Positions 12,955 through 23,464 of a stretch of 64,000 nucleotides of DNA are shown here, piece after piece (within the stretch, counting starts at the first letter, position 1; each line of letters opens with the position of its first letter). The DNA comes from Rhineura floridana (taxonomy: Eukaryota > Chordata > Lepidosauria > Squamata > Rhineuridae): NCBI RefSeq assembly GCF_030035675.1, contig NC_084482.1, positions 187,647,873-187,711,872 on the forward strand. The letters are read 5' to 3'. The notes beneath the pieces were generated by a model. The model was given only the letters and a program-made list of their open reading frames with translations. It was not told the DNA's origin and did no database searches. The position numbers and the translations under genes are program-made.

Positions 12955-13140
12955 CAATCCATAACCCGATCAGGCTAGTCAGACCATTGGTCCATCTATC
13001 TCAGTACTGTCTACCCTGATGCGCAGCGGCTCCCCAAGGTTTCAAACTAGGGTCTCCCCCAGCTCTTCCTGGAGATGCCAAGATTGAACCTGGGACCTTT
13101 TGCATATAAAGCACATGCTCTATCATGAAGCCATGACCAT
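12955..13140 (-). mobile_element. tRNA-derived SINE with L3-like 3' end
   Basis: On the minus strand a tRNA-like head ('aggtcccaggttcaatcttg', a box-B-like element) is followed by 'cctggaagagctgg' and the 3' portion 'agatggaccaatggtctgac'. That 3' portion resembles the tail of the L3-like LINE at 1575-3298 ('ctagatgggccactggcctg'). Copies of the same family occur at 36655, 39345 and 58010. Mobilisation by the L3-like LINE is inferred from the shared end. Confidence 0.65.
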
Positions 13141-13504
13141 TCCACCAAAGTGCAGCCAGAGATGTAAACCATTTACAATTAGTTGACTTTAACAGGACTA
13201 TATCAGTGTAAATTCACATTGTCTGGCTTTTAATTTGTAGACCAAGGAAACACTCACTAAGGCAAAAACAAACTACTTGCAGTTTAAGAACATACCTATA
13301 GTTAACAGATTTCGATCAAACTTTAAAAAGCGGAGAAATTGGGCAGCTATAGTGAATGCACCAAGGGAGCAGGAGACCTGAACTCCTCCCTGAGATACTG
13401 TACTGCCCTACAAATTTGTAAAAATGCAAACACAATTTGGGTTGGTCTTTCACAGTGCAATCCACTTCTTGTGCAGCTTGGAAGAATTTGGTAACATGTG
13501 CCTC

Positions 13505-13712
13505 TGAGTATATGGTGAGTGGTATGGGGAGGGGAGGAGGTGGGGAGAGAGAGGTGGGAGAGTTGGTGGAAGGAGAGGGAGAGAGGGAGGAGAGGAAAAG
13601 GCAGGTTTGATCATTTGCATGCTTATTGCGTTCAGTGTAACTGACCACGGGAGAGGTGAAGGGGGAGGAAGGGAGGGCTGGAGGGGGGAGGAAGGAAGAG
13701 AGGGAGATGCCC
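13505..13712. repeat. Polypurine tracts (G/A-rich)
   Basis: Two long purine runs on the plus strand, about 13510-13605 and 13655-13712, consist almost only of G and A with GGGAGG and GAGAGA motifs. The lysine-poor, proline- and serine-rich frames on the other strand are by-products of this composition. Confidence 0.7.
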
Positions 13713-13764
13713 TATTCCCCTCACAGAGGTACAATCACCAAAATTATCTGGGAAGAGGGTCTGA

Positions 13765-13885
13765 CTGTTAAACCACTCTGGCCACTGGACCTCTGTCACC
13801 CCCTAACAACTCTCAGCACCCTTCACAAACTACACTTCCCAGGATTCTCTGGGGAAAGCCCTGACTGTTTAAAGTAGAATAAATG
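13765..13885. repeat. MITE, 'CTACACTTCCCAGGATTC' family
   Basis: A short interspersed repeat with the block 'caaactacacttcccaggat' next to 'aactctcagcacccttcac'. Related blocks occur at 40650-40790 and 58255-58445. It is partly palindromic and non-coding, and I infer a non-autonomous DNA transposon. Confidence 0.5.
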
Positions 13886-14067
13886 TCTGGCATGGGTTTG
13901 GCCCCTGATTAGCCAAGCCAAACAGCTGTGAGTCTGGCTTTTAGAACACTGACAGTTGGTTCTTACTGAGCATGCCTGCGCTTATCATACATTCCAATGT
14001 TAATTTTCTTTAATTAAAAGTCAGTCATGTTTTTTAACTTTTAAACTGCAAAAGATGAAAGTCAGCG

Positions 14068-14390
14068 TATGGGGCAAGGTCAGTAATAGGATTACAGGTA
14101 CTCTGTGAACATGGCTGATTTTTAACTAATTTCAACAAATTATGAGACCACTGAGAGGAAAGAGCCTAACAGGTTTGGATTATTTTACTCTTGTTTAAGA
14201 CTTTGAACTCTGGATTCTCTCTATGTATTTTGTGTACTGCCCTCAAAACTTAGAGGGTTGTTAAGCAAGTGCTTGAGTCCAGGACTGTACATTTTGTAAG
14301 ATTTTGTTTTGAAGGGAGTTTATGGGAAGCAGCAAAATGGCATGGGGGGTATTTTCAATTGAACATGGCGGAATGTGAAAAATCCATGCT
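14068..14390 (+). repeat. Unclassified interspersed repeat, copy 1
   Basis: This segment matches the reverse complement of about 45770-46098. Shared blocks include 'aggtcagtaataggattaca', 'gtactctgtgaacatgg', 'caaattatgag', 'ttgttttgaa' with 'tatgggaagca', and 'gaatgtgaaaaatccat'. I do not recognise the family and see no coding capacity. The true ends may extend beyond the shared part. Confidence 0.6.
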
Positions 14391-15627
14391 GGATATAGTA
14401 TGCAGCCACTCTTGTGGCTGTATAATATATACATGACCATCAATGTCTACAGTGAAGTGAAATTATTAAATTCAGACAGTCCAGTTTAATATACTGGCTT
14501 GAATAACACTTTATATGATTTAAACTATTTTTTCAATGTTAACAAAGACAATGCAATTTAGAAACTCAAGAAAACACTCAAAACTATTCTTATATAAACC
14601 TACTTATGAATTAGCAAGATGAGAAGGTTATATCAACGACATCGTTCTAGCTAGACACCTTGAAGAACATTTTTACTGTATTTAAGACATGCCAAGACAC
14701 TAAAGAGATAGAAAGGAGATGTGATTTAATATAAAATCCAGTTTGTCAAGACAAGGTTGTGTGCAATTGTCAAGTATGCGAGCTTTAAAGCCACAAAAGG
14801 ACAAGGTGTCACGCGTTTTCATTAATCCACTTGCCCACCCATATTTCTATGTTTGTTATTTGAGGAGCATTGGCAGCCTGAAAGGAAAAAGAGAACAGAC
14901 TGGTCCAGTTTAAAAAACTTTCCTAGTCCAATTGTCTGGATTTTGGAGCAACTGTTACTTGTGGCAAGTCAGCAAAGTAGCAGTGATAACTAGCTAGGTC
15001 TTAAAACTTTGTATGAAGGAGGCTAGGGAAGGGTAGTGCAAATTAGGGTCTCTGATTTCCTTATAAAGTTCACATAAGGTACAAACCTGGCTTTGTGTAC
15101 ATAACCATCAAGGATATTCAAACCATAGCAACAAAGGATAGCATAACCTGCTACTGAGCAGCTTTGGCATATAAACAATAAACAGCTTCACATCTAGTAC
15201 ACATTTGGTCCAATATGAAGCCTCTATTCAAGGCCAAGATCCTTGTACTCTTCTAGTCAACAGATGTAAGTTAATTTGTTTTGGTCTATAAACCATGTAA
15301 CAATATATTTTGTAAGTTATATACTTAATAAGCGTTCCATCTTTCCATAACTAATGAGAAGATCAAGAGTAGTGCTACAGGGTTTAGCTTCATTAGGATT
15401 AGAGAACACAGGAAACTTCCGCTGTAAATTTGCTTTATTTACAACTATACAGGCAGAGCTATATGGAAGCAAATAGACTCCTACATCAGGCAGCACAACT
15501 GCTGATCCTGAATTACATCCCCAAGGAGAGCACTGAACCTCAAAATTGATTTCCCTTCATCCAATTCACAGCTTTCTCTACTTCTCTCAAAATCTAAACA
15601 GAAAACTGCCTTTTCTCACACTGTGCT

Positions 15628-15689
15628 TGCACACATATGCGCATGCGCGCGCGCGCACGCGTGCACACACACACACACACACACACACA
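15628..15689. repeat. Alternating purine-pyrimidine tract, (CG)n then (CA)n
   Basis: Sixty-two bases alternate purine and pyrimidine without a break, running through CACATATGCGC, a CG-repeat core and a CA repeat. This composition is the classic sequence type for left-handed Z-DNA. It is a polymorphic microsatellite in the PXK intron. Confidence 0.85.
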
Positions 15690-16011
15690 AACAAACAAAA
15701 ACAAACTCATCTTGCCCATCCTGGTGAATGAGACTAGATAAATGGGCCATTCAGAAAAGCAGTCGGTCTTTACTTTCCACTGAGGAAACATCAACCAATC
15801 ATTCTTGACTATTAGCAAGCATTTAGTTTAATGAAGGATGGCCACCAACAGCAACAAATATAAATTCAAACAGCTTAAAGCCAAAATTGTTCCACACAGC
15901 AAGTCACTCTTGCATAACAAATTACATTGCTATGTGATCTTAGCACTAAAACAATAAACTGTTCAAGTCGCCTTTGCCATTGACTGCCTTGAGTAGAAGT
16001 TCTAAGCCCTG

Positions 16012-16148
16012 AAGCAGGAGTGGGTAACCTTTAGCCTTCCAGACTTACTGAACTACAACTCCTATCAGCCCTAGCAACATGGCCAATAGCAGGGATGATG
16101 GGAGTCATTGTTCACCAACATCTGGTGGTCAAAGGTTCCCAACACCTG
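16012..16148. repeat. Palindromic MITE
   Basis: Same family as 692-805: 'actacaactcctatcagccc' pairs with 'gatgggagtcattgttcacc', and 'aacatctggtggtcaaaggt' forms the outer arm. Confidence 0.6.
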
Positions 16149-17144
16149 CCCTAAAGCAAAGAAACATGCATTTCTACGACTTCTAAGTATGATAAAATCC
16201 ATCTATAAGCTACAATTACAACATTGTCTAATCTCAGCATAACAGTGTTATTGCACGTCATCTGATGAGATTGATCTGATCAGTTTTATTCTCAGGAAAA
16301 GACTTATCAGGATCTAGGTTGTAACCTTGGTAATGGATCAGAACATAAAGTAGGGTTGGCTTTTTAACGTTTTTGCCCTTTATACTCAATAAACATAGGC
16401 ATTATACCTCTGAATAATACTTGCTGGGTGCAAACAAAAGGAGATTGCTATTGCCTGCATATTCTGCTGTGAGCTTCCTGGAGGCATGACTAGCCTGTCT
16501 AGATCAACTGTTTTTGGTCCAATGGAAGTATTTAATTGCAAAACCCAAGTATTGCCTCATACCACATATAAATGCCTCGTAACTCTTCTTTCTCAAATAA
16601 GTCACACTTGTCAGTCCCCACCCTAACTAACTTCATTCTCCTTTCACCACTAACACCCCCTTCCCATCCACTGCACCATGGCCTGTTCGCAATTCCTGGC
16701 ATACCACATATTGCATTTTTGCAGGTGTCATCTTGGTTGCTATATACAAATTGAAGTATACAAATTAAAAATTAAATGTAATGAAATAAATTCACACATC
16801 AGATGCCTACAACCTCAAAGGGGTCTCTTGGAACACATTCCCACACCTGAACACATCACTTCACACCAGGGCCCGGTTTTCTAATCAACATACTCTCTTC
16901 CCTGGAAACCCTTCTCTCTCATTCACTATATGCAGAAACACTCTCCATTATTCATGTGGCCAGAGAATGCACTCTGCATCTGGTCAGGGGCACTCTTGAC
17001 TATTTTCACTTCACATTTTTTAGAGTTTATTTGTAACATCTCACCCCACCATTCTTCTTTGACAAGATCTGGAGGCAGCCCTTTCCTCCAATTTTATCTT
17101 TGCAAAAGATCTGCCAGATAGGTTTAGAGGATCACATTTTTCAG

Positions 17145-17240
17145 CCAACACTATCCAATGAGCTTTGTGACAGGCTAATGTTTGAACCCAGATCTCCCCA
17201 GTGCAGCACTCTAACCACTACTCGCCACACACTGACTATC
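17145..17240 (-). mobile_element. tRNA-derived SINE, head fragment
   Basis: On the minus strand the sequence has box-A- and box-B-like segments: 'gtagtggttagagtgctgca' and 'agatctgggttcaaac'. It matches the tRNA-like heads of the SINEs near 21540 and 53735. It is truncated after the head. Confidence 0.5.
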
Positions 17241-17279
17241 AAGTTGGGTTCAGCCCTGGCAATTAAGCAGACGCCAAGG

Positions 17280-18240
17280 GTGATCCTTGGCAAATCAAAC
17301 AAACAACCCCTACTTTCCTCTTCTTTCCCGCGTACCCACCTCTCACTCTCAAACGCAAGGTAAATCAGCCCTGAAACCCTGGGGACGGGGAACTCTTCCA
17401 CCCCGTGCCTCACCTCGACGAACAACTTAGCCCAGGGCATGCCCCCCCACACACCAATATTCTCCTCGCCTCACGCCATCGCCCTCCACGCACTACTACT
17501 CCCCCGGCCCCCCTCACTCAGTCCGTGCCCAACCTCTCTGGACCCCTCACGCCGAACACACACACACGCCCCAGCATCGCCTGCCCAGTCCCCCAGTTAA
17601 CGCTCAGCCCCAGGTCCACACTTTCCCCCTCTGAGCCCCGTTCCCTCGTCGCAGCCTAAGCCTAGCCTTGTCCGGCCCGGCCTGCCCTGCCAGCGGCACC
17701 CCCTTCTTCCTCCTCCTCCTCCTCTTCCTCCAGCGGTGCTGTCGCCTCCGTCGTTTCTCGCGTACCGTGTGCGAATGCAGGCTCTGGCTCGCCTCGATCA
17801 CTGCTGTCAGCAGCACCGTGTCGTCCAGTAGTACTTTACCAGCCGGCGGCTTCTCCATGAAGGCCATGCTGAGCCGGGTCAGCAGGAACAACCCGGCACT
17901 TCTCGCAGTGCCTCTCCCGGTAGCTCCCTCCAGCCCCGAGGAGCTGTAGCTGCAGCCACCGCCGCTGCTGTCAACGCGGGAGCAGTCAGCCAGCCAGTGG
18001 GCTGGCCGTCCTCTGGGTCTTAGAGCCCGAATGACACCCAGCCTTGGGCCGCTCTGTCTCAGCTCCCCTTTGGCCACAGGGGTGGCTCCGCCGACGCCAG
18101 CTTGGCCAACAGGGCCTAGAAAAGGAAGGCTGGAGGAGGAGAGAAAAAGTACCGTACTGGAGAAAAGCGTGGCAAGCAGCCAGCCCCACCCCTTCCTGCA
18201 AACCATATCCTCATTACTACTGCGCGGGTTATGCAGATTG
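17280..18240. promoter_or_regulatory. PXK: PXK CpG-rich promoter region
   Basis: About 1 kb of GC- and CpG-rich sequence surrounds PXK exon 1, in sharp contrast to the AT-rich flanks. It includes many CpG dinucleotides around 17640-17960 and a (CCT)n/(TCC)n run near 17705-17732. This is the typical layout of a TATA-less housekeeping promoter. Transcription should start somewhat above 17867 on the minus strand; I could not fix the exact site. Long open frames in both strands here are explained by the low stop-codon density of GC-rich DNA. Confidence 0.75.
17766..17867 (-). CDS. PXK: PXK, first coding exon (PX domain serine/threonine kinase-like)
   Basis: The minus-strand ATG at 17867 opens a 34-codon exon that begins MAFMEKPPAGKVLLDDTV and ends SLHSHT. 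From recall this is nearly identical to the start of vertebrate PXK (also called MONaKA), a protein with an N-terminal PX domain that binds membrane phosphoinositides, a degenerate kinase domain and a proline-rich WH2-type C-terminus. It is linked to endosomal receptor trafficking and Na,K-ATPase binding. The exon stops at a GT donor (ACG followed by GTACGCG) after a complete codon. The frame is also open upstream of this ATG, but homology starts exactly here and the ATG sits in a CpG-rich promoter. Only this exon is in the window; the rest lies at lower coordinates beyond 1. Confidence 0.93.
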
Positions 18241-18284
18241 GAGAATTACGCTTCTGTAGTTTAAAAATTATCAACAACCCAACA

Positions 18285-18362
18285 ACGAGGAGTCTTGTGG
18301 CCCCTTAAAGCAAATTGATTATGGCCTAAGCTTTGGTGGACTAGAGTCCGCTTCATCAAATA
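18285..18362 (+). repeat. Amniote interspersed repeat fragment ('aagcttt(c/g)gtggactagagtcc' type)
   Basis: The blocks 'gaggagtcttgtggcccctt' and 'taagctttggtggactagag', followed by 'tccgcttcatca', are characteristic of a short repeat widespread in turtle and lizard genomes. A weaker fragment is near 50127-50165. It is non-coding. Confidence 0.55.
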
Positions 18363-19879
18363 CATGAAATATTTTATATATATACACATACGCACATATG
18401 GGTGCAGAGAGGGAGAAACGTTAGTGGAGTGACTGAAATGCAAAGAGTATAGGCTGGAACAATTCAATTTGGATGAATGGAATGGAGTATCCTCGAAAAC
18501 GGCATGGTTGGCTGGTTGCTAGAATCCTGAAGAGGCATACTCCACTCTGCAATATTTTGTTGCCGGCCTTGCTTGGAATAATTTAAACAAACTACATGAT
18601 CTTGAGAATACTCACCATGCCATAAATGCCAAGCTCTTACTCTTGTCCTACACATTGACTAGTAAATTAGAGGCCTCGGTTCAGAACAAAAATATACAAA
18701 ATCTGTTGTTACTCCCTTTTAACACTTTTCTACAAGATGGAAAAGTTCTTAAAAGGCACTTTAGATCTTTCCTGTTACTCTGAAACTGTGTTGATGGATT
18801 CAGCGCGCGTTTTTCACTATCCATTTTTGTCCAAAGGCAGGCCCCCTTCTCTTAAGAATCAGGCCAGCATTACACAGATTCAAAAGGATAATTTGGGAGA
18901 TGCACACACAAATAAATAAATGAAGTTTACATTCTGCAAACACATAGATACATCATTCTCTGGCTGTTAGTGGATGTGAAAGAGAAACAATCCCATAGCT
19001 CCACATTTTGTCCCGTATTTTTCTTTGTTTGCTCTGGCTAGAGCGCGGGCATCTACTGTTGAGGTAAGCCTGCAGCCAAATACGCCTCCATAAATATGCA
19101 CAGGAAGTCCTACTGAGCAGAAGACTTGATTATCCACGCAATTCTATGCACATTTTCTCAGAAGGAATGCCTATTGTGCAGGAATCCAGGTGCTTACTCC
19201 CTAGTCCCTAGTAAGTGTGGTTCAAATTGCAATCTAAATTAGCATAAGCCTTACTTTCTTCTTTTTTGTACTTGCAAGCCAAGGAGAAGAAAGTAATTCA
19301 GTGTACTTATTCTCTTTAAAATATGGCTTTATGAAATGTTTTGACACGTTAGCATTTAACAGATCTTTAGTGATGTGATCAGAATGAATTTTAACCTTAA
19401 AGGAAACAAGTTTTTTTAAATCATTGGTGATGATACACCACTTGCTTCAGGCTTTTGGGGAGAGGTGGTGTATGGCACCAGCTTGAGTCTTAGGCCCTGC
19501 TACCAAGTGAATTTTATTTATTGTATTGACTGTGAGTTAATATACTATGGGTTGTAGTCAACTAATATTTACTCACGAGTACCCATTGAAATTAATAGGC
19601 CTAAATTAATCACAATCATTAATTTCAGTGGGTCCACTCTGAATAAAAGTTAACTGAATACAGCCCTTTCATCTTAGTTTTGAATATTGTTGAAGCGTTT
19701 ATTTTAAGAATTTTGTATTCCCCTCCCAGGGATCCCTAGGTTCAGGGCCAGTAAAAATGTCAGAAATAATGGTGAGGAGTACCTTCCATCAGCTTCAGCT
19801 AGTGACCCAGTTACAACTCTTTCTGGACAGGGATAGCCTGACTTAAGTTGTCTGTTCTCTGGTAACCTCTAGGTTTGAT
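18363..19879. other. PXK-HTD2 intergenic DNA with two short MITE copies
   Basis: No gene is recognised. Copies of the 'GCAATCCT' MITE family are at about 19065-19150 and 19550-19670. The remainder is AT-rich and featureless to me. Confidence 0.5.
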
Positions 19880-20460
19880 TACTACAATGCGTTATAAGTG
19901 AGGCACCCTTTGAAGATAGGTCAGAAATTGCAGCTGGTGCACAATTCAGCAGCTAGATTGCTCGCTGGAGCAAAACAGTCTGAGTACATAACACCAATTC
20001 TGGCACAACTGCACTGGCTGCCTATTAGTTTCCAAGCTCAATTCAAAGTGCTAGCATTGTCCCATAAAGCCTTATACAGTTCAGGACCCCAATACCTCAA
20101 GGAACGCCTCTCCCCCTGTGGACCAACTTGGCCCCTGCATTCAGCATCTGAGGCTCTTCTTTGTGTGCCTCCACCAAGGAAGATGCAGAGGATGGTGACA
20201 CAAGAACAGGCCTTCTCAGTGGTGGCTCCCCGCTTATGAACACTCTCCCCAGAGAGGCATGCCTGGCACCATCATTATCTTTAGAAACCAGCCACAAACA
20301 TTGCTTTTCTCCCAGGCATTTGGCTCTTAATTTTTTGGATGGTTTTTGTAGAGGTTTTGATGTTGTAGTCTCTTTCATATAGTGGGTTGTTCCACCATCT
20401 TATCCATTTTTTAAAAAAATTGTGTTAATTTTATATTGGTTTTAATGTTTTTATTGTATG
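19880..20460 (+). mobile_element. L2-clade LINE, 3' end
   Basis: The L2 C-terminal tail reads KLQLVHNSAARLL-like residues, ITPILAQLHWLPI, then ALYSSGPQYLKERLSP and QAFSVVAPRL, starting near 19930. An AT-rich 3' untranslated region follows and abuts the solo LTR at 20465. It is strongly 5'-truncated and frame-disrupted. Confidence 0.8.
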
Positions 20461-20464
20461 TAGC

Positions 20465-21100
20465 TGTTGAGTTAAAAATGAAACATTAGTTAAAATAAAA
20501 TTGATTTCGGTTTATTTCCCCCTCCCCACATCCCAGAAAGCTGTGTGAGTAAAAGCTTGGTTCAGGTTGAATCCACATCTACATCTGTTTATTGAGCTTT
20601 AGCAGACATGTCAGGGGATGAAAAGCCTTTGACCTATAAAGAATGCACTCTGTATGGGTTTGGGAGTTCTGCATTTTTCCTGTTTGTTGTGTTAAACATT
20701 CTGGCACCAGCCTTATCTCAAGGCTGTATAATACACTAGGGTGATCTCCAAAGGGGGCAACCTGCCCCAGGCAAATCTGTCACCTCCCCTTCCTTACTCC
20801 TTCCCCTCCTTTTGCTCTGTACTGACATGTAGTTTTTTCTTTATGTTTTATAACGTTTTACTCCCCTAACCTGTGACCTCTGTGAGGGTATATAATCTGC
20901 ACCCCTTTCAATAAACGGGGTTCCCATCTCTGGAAAGCATCTTGCTGGAGGGATCGGGACCCCTTTGCAAAGGTACTTGTTGTCGTGTAAATTTCTGGCC
21001 TCTGGCAGTGGGGGAAAATTATTCACCTTCGCACTCTACCCAGGGTGAACGAGAGGTGAGTAAGGTTGTGGACAGCTCGTGGTTGGGTTTGGACCTAACA
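20465..21100 (+). mobile_element. Solo LTR of an ERV (class I-like), fossil
   Basis: A 636-bp solo LTR starting TGTTGAGTT and ending GACCTAACA. It has a TATA-like 'gggtatataatctgc' and a polyadenylation signal in 'cctttcaataaacgggg'. A 4-bp target duplication, TAGC, lies at 20461-20464 and 21101-21104. It belongs to the same family as the minus-strand LTR at 7093-7749. No internal viral sequence remains. Confidence 0.85.
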
Positions 21101-21539
21101 TAGCTTTGGGTTCATTTTGATGAAGAAAAGTGGCAAATAAATTTAATTAATTAATTAATTAAATACTCAAGGACATGTTACCTGGTACAACCCTAAGAGC
21201 AGTATTCAGAATAAGACTTTTCTTTCTAATGAGAAAAAATATATATCAAAACCTGGACCATCCCCCCCCACTTCCCTTCACTGCTACTGCCAAATCTGTT
21301 TTGTAACACAGAAATCCCTGGAGCAGTTAATAGTTTGGGCAATCCTCCCAGTGGAAGCTGAAGAGGCTGCACACTTGGCAGCAGTGGGCTGAAGAAGCTG
21401 CGAGCTAAGAGTTAAGAGATGGGGAAAGGAAAGTGAAAGTACAATGTAATATATTCCATAAAGTCATGCTAACAGACACCAAACTTAAGGCTGCATCATC
21501 ATCATCACACATTATAAAAGTGAACAAATGATGATTTGA

Positions 21540-21770
21540 GAGGCAGGGTGATATAGTGGTTAAAGTGTTGGACTAGGGCCTGGGAGGGAGGCCAGAGGTC
21601 AAATGGCCACTCAGCCATGAAGGTTACTGAGTGACTTTGGGCCAGTCATTCATATCCCAGCCTAACCTACTGCATGGGGTTGTTGCAAGGGTAAAATGGA
21701 AAGAACCATGTACACTACCTGAAGCTCCTTGGAGAAAAAGTGGTGGGATATAATAAATTATTATTAATAA
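21540..21770 (+). mobile_element. tRNA-derived SINE
   Basis: The tRNA-like head 'gatatagtggttaaagtgtt' is followed by 'actgagtgactttgggccag'. The body has 'gttgttgcaagggtaaaatg', and the tail 'gaagctccttggagaaaaag' precedes 'tgggatataataaatta'. The same tail type recurs near 62640-62775. The tail differs from the Sauria/BovB SINEs and is closer to L2-style ends. Confidence 0.65.
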
Positions 21771-21854
21771 TTATACCACCAATACCAGTGAAACACCACT
21801 GTTATCCTCACCCTCATCCAAGTCTTCACAGTGTCTACACACGATGATTCTCGT

Positions 21855-21940
21855 AAGGTAAGCTGCAATCCTATAATCACTTACTTGAGAGCAAATCACA
21901 CTGAACTCACTGGGACTTTCTTCTGAGTAGACATGTAGAT
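21855..21940. repeat. Palindromic MITE, 'GCAATCCT' family
   Basis: 'gctgcaatcctataatcact' and the inverted 'tctgagtagacatgtag' arm match the 6785 family. Confidence 0.5.
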
Positions 21941-22230
21941 ATTTGCACCATAAATCTTCCTTCAAATTCTCCCTCAAAACCCACCTCTTCTGTAAAGCCT
22001 TGGCTTAACCCCTAGCAGAAACAAAGCCGCAGAAGGCAATGCATTCATTGCCTATTGCCATTGCACCTCCCTTTGTTGTTCTACCCCACTGTCAAAATCT
22101 ACACTGTAAAGCCTGTTGGACCTGAAGTTGCCTTTTTCTTGATGTTGTTAGAAACAGGGCAATGCATATGTAAAGAACATACCTCTCCCTTTTAAACTGA
22201 AGAGAGCAGGCATTCCTTGGTAGCTTAAAG

Positions 22231-22369
22231 CAGCCTTTCCCAACCACTGTGCCTCCAGATGTTGTTTGACCACAATTCCCATATTTCCTGACCATTGGCA
22301 ATGCTGGCTGAGACTGATGGGAGTTGTGGTCCAACATCATCTGGAGGCACACTGGTTGGGAAAGGCTGG
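22231..22369. repeat. Palindromic MITE, long-arm subtype
   Basis: The arms 'cctttcccaaccactgtgcc' and 'tggttgggaaagg' are inverted copies. The inner part has 'ccagatgttgtttgaccaca' and its complement. It closely resembles the two copies at 43078-43326. Confidence 0.75.
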
Positions 22370-23014
22370 CTTAAAGCCTTCTAGCACCCCTTTTCCTCTA
22401 ACATGGGCAGCCAAGTGACTTCATTTACATATGAAGCACACATGGAGCTGTGAGTAGAGAGTATCTGTAGCCATCCAACCATTCCTAAACAGTGTCGTAG
22501 GATTTATTTATACAAACACTATTTCCAATCTGTCCATGCAGGCATGAATGCAACACAAATTAAGTTTCCCCCTCCCATTTTAGTGTTTTCTGCTAAGTCT
22601 CTGCCTATACTTGGGGGGGGGCACTCTTTCTTGTCAATTTAAGCCACTTGCTTAATCTCCTATAGCTTTTCTGGATAATCGTGCCCGCACGTTGCCCACT
22701 ACTCCACTACTTGACTCTCCACTAAGCTCACTGCCTTTCAAGGAGGTTTGTCCATCATTATCTAATTGAAGCATCCTAATAAGCTTCTGAGGAACTGTGG
22801 GATTTCTTAGAATACAGTGTGCAAAACACTGATCTAAATATGCTAATAAAGATGTAATGTTTATGCTGGTCCTAGCCAGCATCACAAGTTCTACTACATA
22901 CACCAAAAATATAATTCCCCCTACATCTACTTGTAATGGAGTAAGAAAGGGTGGAAATGGAGTTCAACCAACATTCTTCATCCACAGAATGATGAAGCAG
23001 GAAACTGCTACAGA

Positions 23015-23386
23015 TTGGATGGGGAACCTGTTGGCTTTCAGTTGTTGGGCTCCAACTCCCATCAGCCTCAGCCAGCATAGTCTATTATTATTATTATTAT
23101 TATTATTATCCTGCCTTTCATAGGCAGATCCCAGGGCAGGTTGTAACCGGTTAAAATTAAATGTTAAAAACAATTAAAACAGATTACAGGATAGCAGAAG
23201 TTATAGTCCAACAACATCTGGAGATCCCTAGGTTTCTCATGCCTCTGCTACAGACATACCTGCATTTAAGGTGCTGTAGAGCAGGGACAGGAAACCTGTG
23301 GCCCTCCAGCTGTTGCTGGACTTCCATAATCCCTGGCAGAAGTTGGAAGTCCAACAACATTTAGAGACCAACAGGTTTCCCACCAC
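23015..23386. repeat. MITE halves, (TTA)n and L2 tail, compound repeat block
   Basis: A half MITE ('ccaactcccatcagcctcag') at 23048 runs into a (TTA)n tract at 23083-23110. An antisense L2 tail follows ('cctgcctttcataggcagat', 'ttaaaaacaattaaaaca'), then the other MITE half ('caacaacatctggagatccc') at 23207. This reads as a MITE split by an L2 3'-end insertion, with the TTA tract as the L2 tail. A second, more complete MITE is at 23284-23386. Confidence 0.6.
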
Positions 23387-23464
23387 CAGTGACACTTTTA
23401 TCACTGGTTATGATAAAGCTGCCCTGAGGTAGTTTACCTCATACCCTTTAATGGTATTTTACAA

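Larger units (their letters stand above)
1..17765 (-). other. PXK: PXK intron 1 (inferred), repeat-filled
   Basis: PXK exon 1 ends at 17766 with a GT donor on the minus strand, so everything at lower coordinates should be intron 1 until the next exon. I looked for the exon that encodes the start of the PX domain and saw no convincing match. The intron holds the repeats listed separately. Stretches 1-690, 806-1574, 3299-5129, 7750-10427 and 14391-15627 contain only short frames without recognisable products and look like old non-coding DNA. Confidence 0.7.

Noticed and set aside
14848-14885. An acceptor-like signal (TTTTTCCTTTCAG) on the minus strand in the PXK intron
   Set aside because: The downstream sequence does not encode any part of PXK that I know and soon hits stops.
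17604-18206. A 200-codon open frame on the minus strand running through PXK exon 1
   Set aside because: Only the 34 codons from MAFMEK to HSHT match PXK; the rest is promoter/5' UTR and intron, open because of high GC content. Downstream residues are an Arg-rich read of a CCT repeat beyond the splice donor.
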